64,000 bases of DNA from Purshia tridentata (Eukaryota > Streptophyta > Magnoliopsida > Rosales > Rosaceae), in assembly GCA_003254885.1 (NCBI GenBank), contig QANT01003046.1, positions 23,213 through 87,212 on the forward strand, written 5' to 3'. The notes beneath the pieces were generated by a model. That model did no database searches. It was not told the DNA's origin and saw only the letters and a program-made list of their open reading frames with translations. Positions 54,801 through 64,000 of the stretch are shown one piece after another. The position numbers and the translations under genes were made by a program. Position 1 is the first letter of the stretch. Each line of letters starts with the position of its first letter.

Positions 54801-56799
54801 ATATAGAAAGTAATGTAGCTTAAAATATGTCTTAAAAAATAGGAGAGAAAAAAAAGTGTTGCTTTTAGAGGAGAGGAGAGAATGACGCGTTACGTGTTTG
54901 GTGTATTACATGCAGGAAAAAGAGCATTAACATCAGACATGGTATGACAAAATTCAACCCAAACATGTTATATAGCCTTTATCATTCTTAAAGAGACTAT
55001 AAACAGAAATATAAAATATAACTTTAATGTGAATATCTAAAGCCCGTTAAATTATCTAATCTTTAGCATGCTAGGTTATCAGATTATTAATCTGGACCGA
55101 GCGTTCCAACAAAAAGCTATATGTTTAATGATTCGTATTGACAATTTGGCAGCATAATTCATATTGACAATTTGACAACATAATTACGTACCATGTAGAT
55201 GGTCTAATAAGAGAAAGTTTTCCTAAATGCGTACACACATTTCTATTGAACTGTCTTCTCTGTTTTCTATTGTATTTAATTAGTCTGATTCTAATACTGA
55301 ACACATTCATGAATCAACAGCATATCTATCACATTCCTGCCAAGAATGGTAAGGATTTTAAGCCTGTCAAAAACTATATATCATTCCATCACTAACTGGA
55401 AGAGAGATTCTAACCTTTGACCCTATAACAAGCATGTGATGGGGAAAATTAATAGGCCTAGAATAGCTTGCAGAATATATGATTCAACTATAATGGGATG
55501 TCTAGCAACCTCGAAAATAAGCTCCTCTCTTAGTACTGCATCTACGAGCTCTTCAACCAAACAACAAATCCAACATATATTTTGGTAAGAGGACCCATTT
55601 CCTAGTACCAAACTGAATCGTAATAGAATGTTGAAGCAGTCCAAATTCAAGCTTATTCATAAAATAGACCTATATTGCATCATAGTCCTAGAAAACCAAA
55701 GCACAACTAAGACCATATTGAAACACCTATCACCAACATTCTTTAGGAATGAGGATCATGCTAAGTCACCTCTGCTCTGTAACAGGAGGAAGCTTTTGAT
55801 CTCAAACAACTAGGCTATTTGTTCCCAAGTTGTGCAGCTAGTGACAGGAGCAAGCTTTTGACTTGCAACAACCTATAAGTTATTTTGCACCTAGTGATGG
55901 GTTTGATGAATCACATTAATCCTTAATTCAATATGAGACGCTAAAAACTCTACATTTCAGTGTCAATATCTACAAAGTGGTACTTAAAAAGAAATATTAC
56001 TAGATGCCAGCGTGGAGTGTTTAAGTTATCAATTTGATCATGTCCTACCTAATTGACTCAATTTGCAGCCAGTATACGGAGAGTGAGAACTCCATAAACA
56101 GCATAAATTTCCTGCCATCAACACGACGTATGATTCAGAATTCATACATCAAATTAGCAAGTAAATGAACTTATATCTCTTTTTTTGGACGTTGCATATG
56201 AACTTCTATTTCTATAAAACCCAAAAAGTGACTAAAATTCTGCTAAGTTTTGTTTCCATTCCTACTTATGAAAGAAACATTGGAGAACTATCGAGGATAG
56301 TATGAATATTTAATACTATGTTTCTATCTATAGAACCATGCAAGAGTCATAATTCATAAATCAAATAAGAATGCAAATTGACTTCTATCTAGAAAACCCA
56401 CAGAATGATGTAAAATCCGGTAAGTTCTTTTTCCATTTCTTGTTCAATTGTTGTCAAGTATACAACATACTATCACAATCTTAACCAGAAGGAAATGCAG
56501 CTTCCCTATTAAATCATCAAAGTACATAGCAGCAATAACCATGTTCAAAAGAAATAAGACTCTAGACTTGCCTGTTAGATAATTTGTTCTACTGAGAATT
56601 CGAGTCTGTCTAGACTAGATAGACAATAAGCAAAGGAGACTCACAAACATGACAAATCACAAGGATTAAACCATAACAGAGGTACCAAGGACATAGTTCA
56701 ATATTTATTGACATATTATCAGGTAGAGTAACCTGGAACCTCTGCTATAAATTGTGAGTTGCAAAAAACCAACCTCCCTGCTTGTCAAAATGCTACTCC
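51900..56799. other. intergenic and 3' flank of the GRAS gene
   Basis: No gene is recognised. Open frames near 51940, 52362, 55423 and elsewhere are short and without domain or start context. A T-run insert near 56182-56197 is flanked by imperfect copies of ATGAACTTATATCTCT. The part next to 56799 is probably the 3' UTR of the minus-strand GRAS gene. Confidence 0.5.
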
Positions 56800-59256
56800 T
56801 CAGCACCTCCAAGCTGAAGCTGAGATTAGCTCTCGACGCTGCCAGCATAGCACAAGTGACTCTTGACGCTTCTCCACATGAAATCCCCGAGCTGGAGTCC
56901 TCTTCACCACACATTCTGCCTGAGTTTCAGTGAAATTACTGAAGGATAAGGGGGTGAAACCAGCTGAGGCAAAGAGTGTTTTCCAAAGGGGCATTTTGTC
57001 CGGGGCTCGGAGACGCCCCAGAACAGTGATCTCAATCTTAGGCTGAAGGAGGAACTTCTCAATCTTGTTGACAGCATCCGAAGTCACATTAACGGCATCC
57101 AGAGATTCTAAGAGATTTACGTAGGACTGGAGGGCCTGCAGAATGTGTTGTGGGAATGGTAGGTCACTTCTGTCACACCCTCTGTCCAAGGACACCATAA
57201 TTTTGGGAGAGAGCTGCTTCACAAAGCGAAGGAGATTGGGCAAAGCAGCAGGTTGATTTGAAGAAGACCAAATGGGGAAATTCACAGCAACTGCCTCATT
57301 ATCGGTGGCTCGAAAAATGGGCAGGGAGTAGGAGGTTTGGTCCAAGGAATCAAAGTTAACCACTTCAAGCTCAAAACTTATACCAATCTCATTAGCAAAT
57401 TGTGTTAAATTATCACGCATAAGCCCGAGCTCTACGGGGTGATGAGTAGAAGGAGAGGCAAAGGCAGTGATTTTGAGTGAAGGGGCACCCCTATTTCTCA
57501 CAGGAAGCTCCTGCATAAAGGAAGCCCAATGAGCACCAAACCCAATATCAAAATCAACAATGTGAATGTGATCATGGTCGGCGAGGGCCTCAAGGAGGGC
57601 CTGGTTGCAGGTGAAATTGACAAACTGAATGAGTGGGGAGACTTCAGAGAACACTTTGTAAGCTCCCATTTTGAAGATGACATCAAATGGGGTTGGGGTT
57701 CTTGGGGGTGGAGAGGTGGTCGGGTTGTTCATGAGGAGGAGGAGTTGCAAAGCCTCCTTGAAATAGAAAGCAGCCCTCTGGAGGGGCTTTCCAACAGGGG
57801 AGAGCTGGTGATTGAGCCGCGCCAATATCCCTTGCGCGTGTGAGAAGTTCCCAGAACCTACCAACTCTGCGGCCTTATAGAGCTGGTCGAGCAAAGCATT
57901 CTGTAGTTGCTGGTGGTGCTGGTTGTGGTTCTGCTGCTGCTGCTGGTGGTGAGCCATTTCTTCGCCATGTCCCACCACCACCTTCTGCTTAGGCACCATC
58001 ACTGCCTTCTGCTGAATGTGATGCTGCTGAGGAAGAAACTGCATACCTTGAGGAAACCCAAAATGCTGCGGCTGCTGCTGCTGATGATGTTTTCGCAGCA
58101 AAAACTCGTGCCCGGGATCCGAAATCTGAACCTTTTGGATCTGCGAGCTTGGGTCTACCCCACTGCCGCCGCCGGAGTTGTGGCGCTTGGGCTGGGACTG
58201 CTGCAGCAGGTGCTGTTCTTGCTGGGCATAAGCTAGTGGCAGAAAAAAGTTTGGATTTTGAGGGAGCTGATGAGCTTGCTGCTGGTTCATCATCAACATC
58301 TGGGGATTCAAAATCTGAGGCTTCTCATCAAACTGTTGCTGCTGGTGGTAAACCACACCATGAGGCAAAGAACCCAGAAAACCCGAATTAGCGAAAATGG
58401 GGTTTTGAATGTTGCAATTGGTATTGTTGCCGCCATTGTTGTTGTTCATCAATCCAACATTAGCAGCAACCTTGTAATTGGGTACCCCAGAAGAGCCTAC
58501 AGGCACAAAATTACTAACCCTTCCATTACTGCAATTATTGGTGTTGTTTGTGAACCCACCAGAACCAGCAAAACCCAAATTGGGACTAATGCTAGTGCCC
58601 GAAACGCTGCTTTCTCCGATGTGGTCGAAACCTGGACCCTGATCGACGATTCCTAGGCCGGCATTGCCGTCAAACTCAAGAGGGTTGTTGTTGTTAATGT
58701 TGCCACTCTGCAAAAGCTGTTTGAGCCCGAACGACGCGTCGTCCACGTCCCCAGCGATCCAGCGCATGAGCGAGTGGTCCTGGCTCGGCGACGCCGGCGT
58801 CTCAGACAGCATGGTCTCCCAATCCTCCATCCCCAGCTGCCCACCACATCTTTCGGCGCCGCCGCCCGATCCAGTAGTCACAGCCTCTAAGCCACCGCTC
58901 GGAAGGGACTGGAGCTCGCAGGCCCACTCGTCTTTGCGTTGGTGTTCGGTAGTGGTGGGTCCCACCGGCGGCGTCTCCGGCAAACGCGTGGCGGTGTTGT
59001 CACCTCCGCCACCGCCGTTGAAAGACGAAGAGAGAGTCGATGCCGAAGTGGGTGGGCTCGGGCTTCTTCTCATATGAAGAACAGAGGTGGGTTCGTTGCT
59101 CACGAAGCTGTTGTTGTTGTTGTAGTTGTTAAAAAGCTCTTCTTCCTCTTCTTCCTCCTTTTTGGTCCAGTACTTGTTTTCGTCGCAAATTGAAGGATAA
59201 CTAGTGATTTCTAAAACCCCCTGCCCCTGCTGAAAGTGAAAGGGCATCTCTCTCAT
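56800..59256 (-). CDS. GRAS transcription regulator, HAIRY MERISTEM (HAM/LOM, SCL6-like) type
   Basis: Intronless gene for 818 residues beginning MREMPFHFQQGQGVLE, a start typical of the HAM branch; the frame upstream of this ATG only reaches TTG. The N-terminal half is low-complexity, with Asn- and Gln-rich tracts (QQQQ, NNNN) and glycine runs. The GRAS domain covers about residues 450-818: first leucine-rich region (LLDQLYKAAELVGSGNFSHA), VHIID-like HIVDFDIGFGAHWASFMQEL, second leucine-rich and PFYRE-like regions, and the SAW end ELISASAWRC. HAM proteins act in the nucleus with WUSCHEL-type factors to keep shoot meristem cells undifferentiated. The mRNA contains a perfect miR171 target at 57809-57829, so post-transcriptional repression by miR171 is expected. 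Long CAG/CAA tracts could vary in length between individuals. Confidence 0.94.
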   Translation of the reverse strand: MREMPFHFQQGQGVLEITSYPSICDENKYWTKKEEEEEEELFNNYNNNNSFVSNEPTSVLHMRRSPSPPTSASTLSSSFNGGGGGDNTATRLPETPPVGPTTTEHQRKDEWACELQSLPSGGLEAVTTGSGGGAERCGGQLGMEDWETMLSETPASPSQDHSLMRWIAGDVDDASFGLKQLLQSGNINNNNPLEFDGNAGLGIVDQGPGFDHIGESSVSGTSISPNLGFAGSGGFTNNTNNCSNGRVSNFVPVGSSGVPNYKVAANVGLMNNNNGGNNTNCNIQNPIFANSGFLGSLPHGVVYHQQQQFDEKPQILNPQMLMMNQQQAHQLPQNPNFFLPLAYAQQEQHLLQQSQPKRHNSGGGSGVDPSSQIQKVQISDPGHEFLLRKHHQQQQPQHFGFPQGMQFLPQQHHIQQKAVMVPKQKVVVGHGEEMAHHQQQQQNHNQHHQQLQNALLDQLYKAAELVGSGNFSHAQGILARLNHQLSPVGKPLQRAAFYFKEALQLLLLMNNPTTSPPPRTPTPFDVIFKMGAYKVFSEVSPLIQFVNFTCNQALLEALADHDHIHIVDFDIGFGAHWASFMQELPVRNRGAPSLKITAFASPSTHHPVELGLMRDNLTQFANEIGISFELEVVNFDSLDQTSYSLPIFRATDNEAVAVNFPIWSSSNQPAALPNLLRFVKQLSPKIMVSLDRGCDRSDLPFPQHILQALQSYVNLLESLDAVNVTSDAVNKIEKFLLQPKIEITVLGRLRAPDKMPLWKTLFASAGFTPLSFSNFTETQAECVVKRTPARGFHVEKRQESLVLCWQRRELISASAWRC
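57809..57829 (-). promoter_or_regulatory. miR171 target site in the GRAS mRNA
   Basis: The plus strand here is identical to the canonical 21-nt plant miR171 sequence that begins TGATTGAGCCGCGCCAATAT, so the minus-strand mRNA is fully complementary. It encodes ILARLNH near residues 476-483, the position targeted in known HAM/LOM genes. Confidence 0.93.
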
Positions 59257-60904
59257 AAATACCCAAAAAACACACAAAAAAACACAAAAAGCTCAAACCT
59301 TTCCAAAGATCAAACCAAGCTGAAGATTAAGATTTCTTCTCAGGCGAAGAAAAACCAGAAGAAGAGCAATAGCAATGGGGTTTGCTCAAGAAGTGGGTTG
59401 TTGTTGTTGTTCTTAGATTTGCACAGCGCAAGCTCTCTCTTTTTGTTCAAATTCACTCCCACCACCATAAACTCCTTGCATGCCATGAATGAATGGTTTC
59501 TCAGCTCAAAAAAAACAAACCCATTTCGAAAACAAACAAAAGAAGCAGTTCCTCTCTTTTGTATGCCACCATTAACTACCAAACCGAGCTCTTTGAATTT
59601 CTTCTCAGCTCTCCTTCCATCTCATAATCTTGGTATTTGCCACGGCTTCATTTCAACCCCATACTTCTTCTATCTTCTCTCAGCTAGTCTCTAGGCCTAG
59701 TAGTTCTTGGTGTTGGTGAAGGTGGTCTTCTTGTTTCTTCTAATCTCTTCTTCTACCCTTGTTTCGCAGCAGAGAGTACTCTGTACCCTTCCCTGTTCTG
59801 CCATGGATGCGTGCATCATAAAAAAGGTAATAAAGTGTGTCCTCCCTCTTCACCACCCTCTCTCTCTAGTCCCTATCTCTTTCTCTCTCTATAATTGTTT
59901 TTTCCATTTTCATTTATTTTTTCTTATGAACCCATATACCTCTCTCTCCCTCCCACTCTCTCTCTTATATTGCTTGCTTGGTTACTGTCACCTCCGCATA
60001 GTGGTCACGGTATTGTCTTTACCTTATTATAAAAGGTAAATGGGCGCTCTGCTTTTTGATAGTAGGGGCACCCACTTACTAAATTACATTATAGACCATG
60101 TCAGATCCTGTCTTGCCTTGCCATAGATACAGTGCAAGTACAACTATTCATGTTCCTTTTTTGCTCCAGGTACAACTATTCATGTTCAAATTTCAATCCA
60201 AAAACCAGATCAGCAAAAACAAAAACAGAGATAATTTCAATCCAACCATGCTCCAATTTAAACTAATTATTTTTATGATTATGAATTTATGAGTCTATGA
60301 CATGTTAGATTTCATCCCAAAATAAGAAACCCATATGTTTCTATTGGTTAACCAATATATGTGTAAAACTTCAATCCAACTTAATCTTACTTTGATTGGT
60401 TAAGCTATAGAAATCAGAAATACTTTTTATATAGTATTTTATGGAAATTTTTGTTAACACCTTATACACCTAAAAAATTTTAACTTTACCCTTCAATTAA
60501 TTTTATTTCATGACAATTTTTCATACTTCAAACCTGTTTTTTCTTTAGAAGAGGAAATCAAAAACCCAATTCAATCCGTATCAATTCAAATTGTGTTTCA
60601 ATTTTAGGGCGAATTGTATAGTTCTACAAATTTATCAATATTGAATTCAATGGACGTTTCCCAATACTAGAAAAAATTTGACTTTTCCCAAAGTTAAATA
60701 GTTTCAGATGAATTAATATTCTAAAGAACCAAACTAAATTATGCCATTTTTCTTTTGAGTTCACTTAATTTTAAGTTTTCAAAATCAATTAAATTGAAGA
60801 GGCTAAGTTGTGCTAAAAAACAATTGATGGTCGAGCTTGATATGAAAAAATAAAAGCTATTAGAAAGAAAAATAAATATATTTCAAGACTGAACAAGTAA
60901 AAAC
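59257..60904. other. 5' UTR, promoter and upstream region of the GRAS gene
   Basis: No other gene is supported; open frames on the plus strand are chance readings of this leader. The region 59860-59970 is a dense CTCTCT series on the plus strand, i.e. GAGA repeats on the gene's own strand, suggesting GAGA-binding (BPC-type) regulation. From about 60050 the DNA becomes plain AT-rich intergenic sequence. Confidence 0.55.
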
Positions 60905-61602
60905 ACAAAAAAAACTGAGTTTTGATCGATGCTAAATTAAGTTAAAGATCTCTAATATGTTCAATAAAAGCATGTTAAAGTTTAATTTTATTGAGCTACG
61001 TTTCAATTGTACACTTTATCCGATAAAATAACTTGGTGCACTAATAAACAATCGATGAGGTCGTACCAATAAAAACAAAAAAAAATTGAGTTTTGAGCTA
61101 TGTTAAGTTAAGTTAACGATATCTCTAACATATTCGATAAAAGTTTATTAAAGTTTAACGTTTTAATTATGCACTTTATCCAATAAAATAACTTGGAATA
61201 TTAATAACGATCGATGAGGTCGAACCAATGAATGATCAATGAGGTCGAATCAATGAACGATTAATAAAGTTAAACCAATAAAGATAAGTTTAATTTTATT
61301 GAGCTACGTTTCAATTGTGCACTTTATCCGATAAAGTAACTTGGTGCACTAATAAACAATCGATGAGGTCGTACCAATAAAAACAAAAAAAAACTGAGTT
61401 TTAAGCGATGTTAAGTTAAGTTAACGATATCTCTAACATATTCGATAAAAGCTTATTAAAGTTTAATGTTTCAATTATGCACTTTATCTAATAAAATAAC
61501 TTGGTATATTAATAAACGATCGATGAGCTCGAACCAATGAATGATCAATGAGGTCGAACCAATGAACGATTAATAAAGTTAAACCAATAAAGATCAATTT
61601 TA
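60905..61602. repeat. higher-order tandem repeat, period about 309 bp
   Basis: Two related subunits, A and B, alternate as A-B-A'-B'. A segment starting TTTAATTTTATTGAGCTACG occurs at 60981 and again at 61290. The B segment with TGAGTTTT...GATATCTCTAACATATTCGA occurs near 61085 and again near 61393. Every subunit carries ATCGATGAGGTCG or GATCGATGAG(G/C)TCG. A more diverged copy may continue to about 61830. No coding capacity. Confidence 0.85.
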
Positions 61603-62756
61603 CCTTCAAATTTTCAAAAACACTTAAAATGAAGAGGTTGAGTCAAGCCAAATGTATAAATTGAAGAGGCTGGACCGGATAAAAAACAAAAAAACAAAAA
61701 AAATAGAGCTATAATTGATGCTAATAAGAGTATCTCCAACATTCTCAGTAAGAGTGTGTCAAATTTAATTTTTTAAGCTACGTTGGAGTTGTGGACTTTA
61801 TTCTATGCAACAACTGAGTGCACCGATAAATGATATAATTTTTTTATAATTAAAAGTGATTATTCAGTTTTTTTCATTTGTTGACAACGTTTTCATTACT
61901 TTTGTTCTTTTAAATAAAAAAGAGTTTATTGTAATAGTAGGTTTCTAGTTTTTGGGTTTTCAAAATATTAACGATTTAATATAAACTTGAAGACATTTAT
62001 GTATGTAATTTTAGGACATTGACTACATATACACGTCAACATCAAACTTCTGATTATTTTCCACGTCAATATTTTTTCAACCATTTCCATTTGTTATATT
62101 TTTTTTTATCCATATTGCCATGTTCCACGTTTTTTTATTGATTGTGCAAAATTCAAGTAATTAATTATTTTATTAATTAAAAATTCATGATTTTAGAACA
62201 TTAATTATAATTTGTGTAATTACTTATTTACATAATCTCATTTAATTCTATAAAAAAACGTATTTCACATTTATTTTCCTCTTTTTCATATAAGATTTAG
62301 AGATAATTATTGTAAGATGCATGTTTTGCATCCTATTTTAGTCTCTAGTATACCGATTAATGAAATTTAACAATAAGGTAATTATCATTATTTTAATAGT
62401 TTTTTATCTTAATTAATTTATATACTCATCAATCATCATAACCTCCAACTTCTCTCTCTCCAGCTCTTAAGCCATGACTACCCATGTACTTACTTCTTTA
62501 TTCATTTGTCCAAACCTATTAATATTAATTAAACCCCACTTAATTTAAACCATTCTATACCTATGGATGGGTGAAATGTATCCTATGTCTTATTTAATAT
62601 TCGATTTGATTTATTGTTGCTCTAATACCATTGTCTCGTGGTCCCAAGGAAAAAATTTATTTATGTTTTTTTATTTATATTGTACTTATCTAGTTATGAT
62701 TAAAATCATTGATATTACCATTTATGTTATTATTATTTTTAGAGTGATTTAACTTT
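61603..62756. other. AT-rich intergenic DNA
   Basis: No gene is seen. The left part contains a decayed relative of the 309-bp repeat (GTATCTCCAACATTC near 61731, TTTTTAAGCTACG near 61774). Confidence 0.5.
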
Positions 62757-63455
62757 AAAATGCAAATTGAAGCTATGAATTAAAAATATAAACTAAATTG
62801 TGAACAAAAATTGCAAATTGAGAATACAAACTGAAACTGTGAATTGAAATTGTAAAATAAAACTGAAATTACGACTTTTTAATTTGTTAACTGAAATTGA
62901 AACATGAAAGTTGAATAAATATAATGATATAAAAGGTGAAATTGAAACTAAAACTGAAATTGCAAAATGAAACTGAAATTGAAATTTTTAAAATTTGTTA
63001 ACTGAAACTGAAACATAAAAGTTGAAAAAATTACATTAATATAAAAATTGAAATTGAAATTGAAACTGAAACTGCGACTGTTTAAATTTGTTAATTGAAA
63101 CTAAAACTAAAACATGAAAGATGAAAAAATATAATAATATAAAGGTGAAATTGAAACTGAAATTGTACTACAAATATGAAGAAATGAAACTATCTAGTAA
63201 ATATAAAGAACTGAAACTGTACTGCAAATATGAAGAACTGAAACTGTACTGTAAATATAAAGAACTGAAATTGTATTGCAGATATGAAGAACTGAAACTG
63301 TCTAGTAAATATAAAGAACTGAAACTTTACTGTAAATATGAAGAATTGAAACTGTATTGTAAATATGAAGAACTGAAACTGTATTGCAACTATGAAGAAC
63401 TAAAACTGTACTGTAAATATAAAGAACTGAAACTGTACTGAAATGAAATTGTACT
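62757..63455. repeat. hexamer-derived satellite grading into a 27-bp minisatellite
   Basis: From about 62757 to 63160 the DNA is built from GAAACT/GAAATT hexamers, with recurring TTTAAATTTGTTAACTGAAA blocks. From about 63160 to 63450 it becomes a regular 27-bp repeat of the form CTGAAACTGTACTGCAAATA plus TGAAGAA, about ten units with small changes (AAATATAAAGAA/AAATATGAAGAA). Because 27 is a multiple of three, one plus frame (63121-63441) stays open and reads KLYCKYEEL repeats. I regard that as a by-product of the unit length rather than a gene. Confidence 0.88.
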
Positions 63456-63700
63456 GCAAATATGACGTAAAAAGAAGGATATTAGAGCAGAAAACTAATA
63501 AATTTGATGCTTATTGACAAATTTAAAAGTAGATGATTAGAATTTTGGGTTGTGGGTGAGTTGTTATTACCTTAAAATTAAATTTGTGGTTGTGGATAAA
63601 TTGATGTTACTTAAAAATTAAATTAAAAGTGAGCTATGAGCAAGGTGTTAAATTTCGTTTTTTGGGGGTATGAAAATTTTAACAACAACCTATTAATTTT
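63456..63700. other. AT-rich spacer between minisatellites
   Basis: No gene or clear element is seen. Confidence 0.5.
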
Positions 63701-63790
63701 TCGGTGAAATTTCCCCGAAATTTCGCCGACATTTGTCGAAATTTCGCCGAAATTTGTTGAAATTTCGCCGAAATTTGTCGAAATTTCGGC
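63701..63790. repeat. 21-bp minisatellite with palindromic core
   Basis: About four imperfect units of CGAAATTTCGCCGAAATTTG(T) lie in a row. Each contains the self-complementary CGAAATTTCG, so the block can fold on either strand. On the minus strand it reads as GEISTNF repeats, again a result of the unit length. Confidence 0.8.
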
Positions 63791-64000
63791 CACGACCAGA
63801 TCTGATCTGACCTGCAATTACCATTTTGCCCTTATGCTTCAAATATTTGTAATTTGAGCTACGTAACTCCGATTAGCAATCCGTTTTCGCTTACATGCTC
63901 GTGAGTTCGAGTTCTATTCAGCAATGCCAAAATCATAATTTATAAAGATATAATTTAATTATTTCATCTTAAATCCAAACTTTTATATTAAGGGTATACT

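Noticed and set aside
57529-59193. Several plus-strand frames of 80-137 codons opposite the GRAS gene
   Set aside because: They are readings of the antisense strand of the GRAS exon, made Leu- and Val-rich by its CAG/CAA repeats.
63121-63441. 106-codon frame of KLYCKYEEL repeats
   Set aside because: It exists only because the 27-bp minisatellite is a multiple of three; no promoter or non-repeat part is seen.
62757-63790. CRISPR-like array
   Set aside because: The repeats are contiguous without unique spacers and the genome is a plant nuclear one.

Overview
This window looks like nuclear DNA of a flowering plant, most likely a eudicot and plausibly Rosaceae. The family is an inference from overall protein resemblance and from the transposon families. 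The DNA is AT-rich. Genes have short exons with GT-AG introns. There is a plant tRNA-Asp, plant-only protein families (GRAS of the HAIRY MERISTEM type with a miR171 site, a mitochondrial HSP20, a plant SEC14/SFH protein), and many small non-autonomous transposons.

Layout. 1-4.4 kb is intergenic, with one doubtful small ORF (minus, 2400-2720) and an inverted-repeat MITE. 4.57-6.01 kb (+) is an intronless secreted aspartic protease. 6-10 kb is intergenic and holds a TRIM-type mini-retrotransposon. 10.25-14.07 kb (+) is an 11-exon SEC14-like lipid transfer gene. 16.78-20.35 kb (+) is an 8-exon VAP27-type ER membrane protein gene. 22.0-22.74 kb (+) is a two-exon mitochondrial small heat-shock protein with a perfect heat-shock element upstream. 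23.55 kb is tRNA-Asp(GTC). 25.18-25.85 kb (-) is a CIR-N/LENG1-like nuclear protein. 27.43-32.34 kb (-) is a 15-exon multi-zinc-finger protein whose intron 2 begins with GC. 34.25-36.55 and 38.25-40.52 kb (+) are two tandem intronless paralogues of an unrecognised multi-pass membrane family. 41.94-42.11 kb (-) is a 56-residue STMP1-like mitochondrial microprotein. 42.49-43.24 kb is a TIR transposon carrying a broken piece of an oligopeptidase A gene. 43-56.8 kb has no recognisable gene but holds a hAT element with paired snRNA-type promoters, a 3-copy 140-bp repeat and a further MITE. 56.80-59.26 kb (-) is the GRAS/HAM gene. 60.9-63.8 kb is a block of tandem repeats.

The genes do not form one pathway. 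Most are ordinary housekeeping or developmental genes. The least ordinary observations are (1) a 677-bp hAT element with a perfect 8-bp target duplication, carrying two divergent U-snRNA-type promoters with identical 33-bp USE-to-TATA spacing; (2) a set of very short poly(A)/poly(T) insertions, most tagged GGCC, each flanked by about 12-18-bp direct repeats and looking like hyper-truncated retroposition events; (3) the gene fragment captured by a TIR element; (4) the unrecognised tandem membrane-protein pair.

Exon coordinates were derived by hand from splice signals and reading-frame continuity. No database search was possible.
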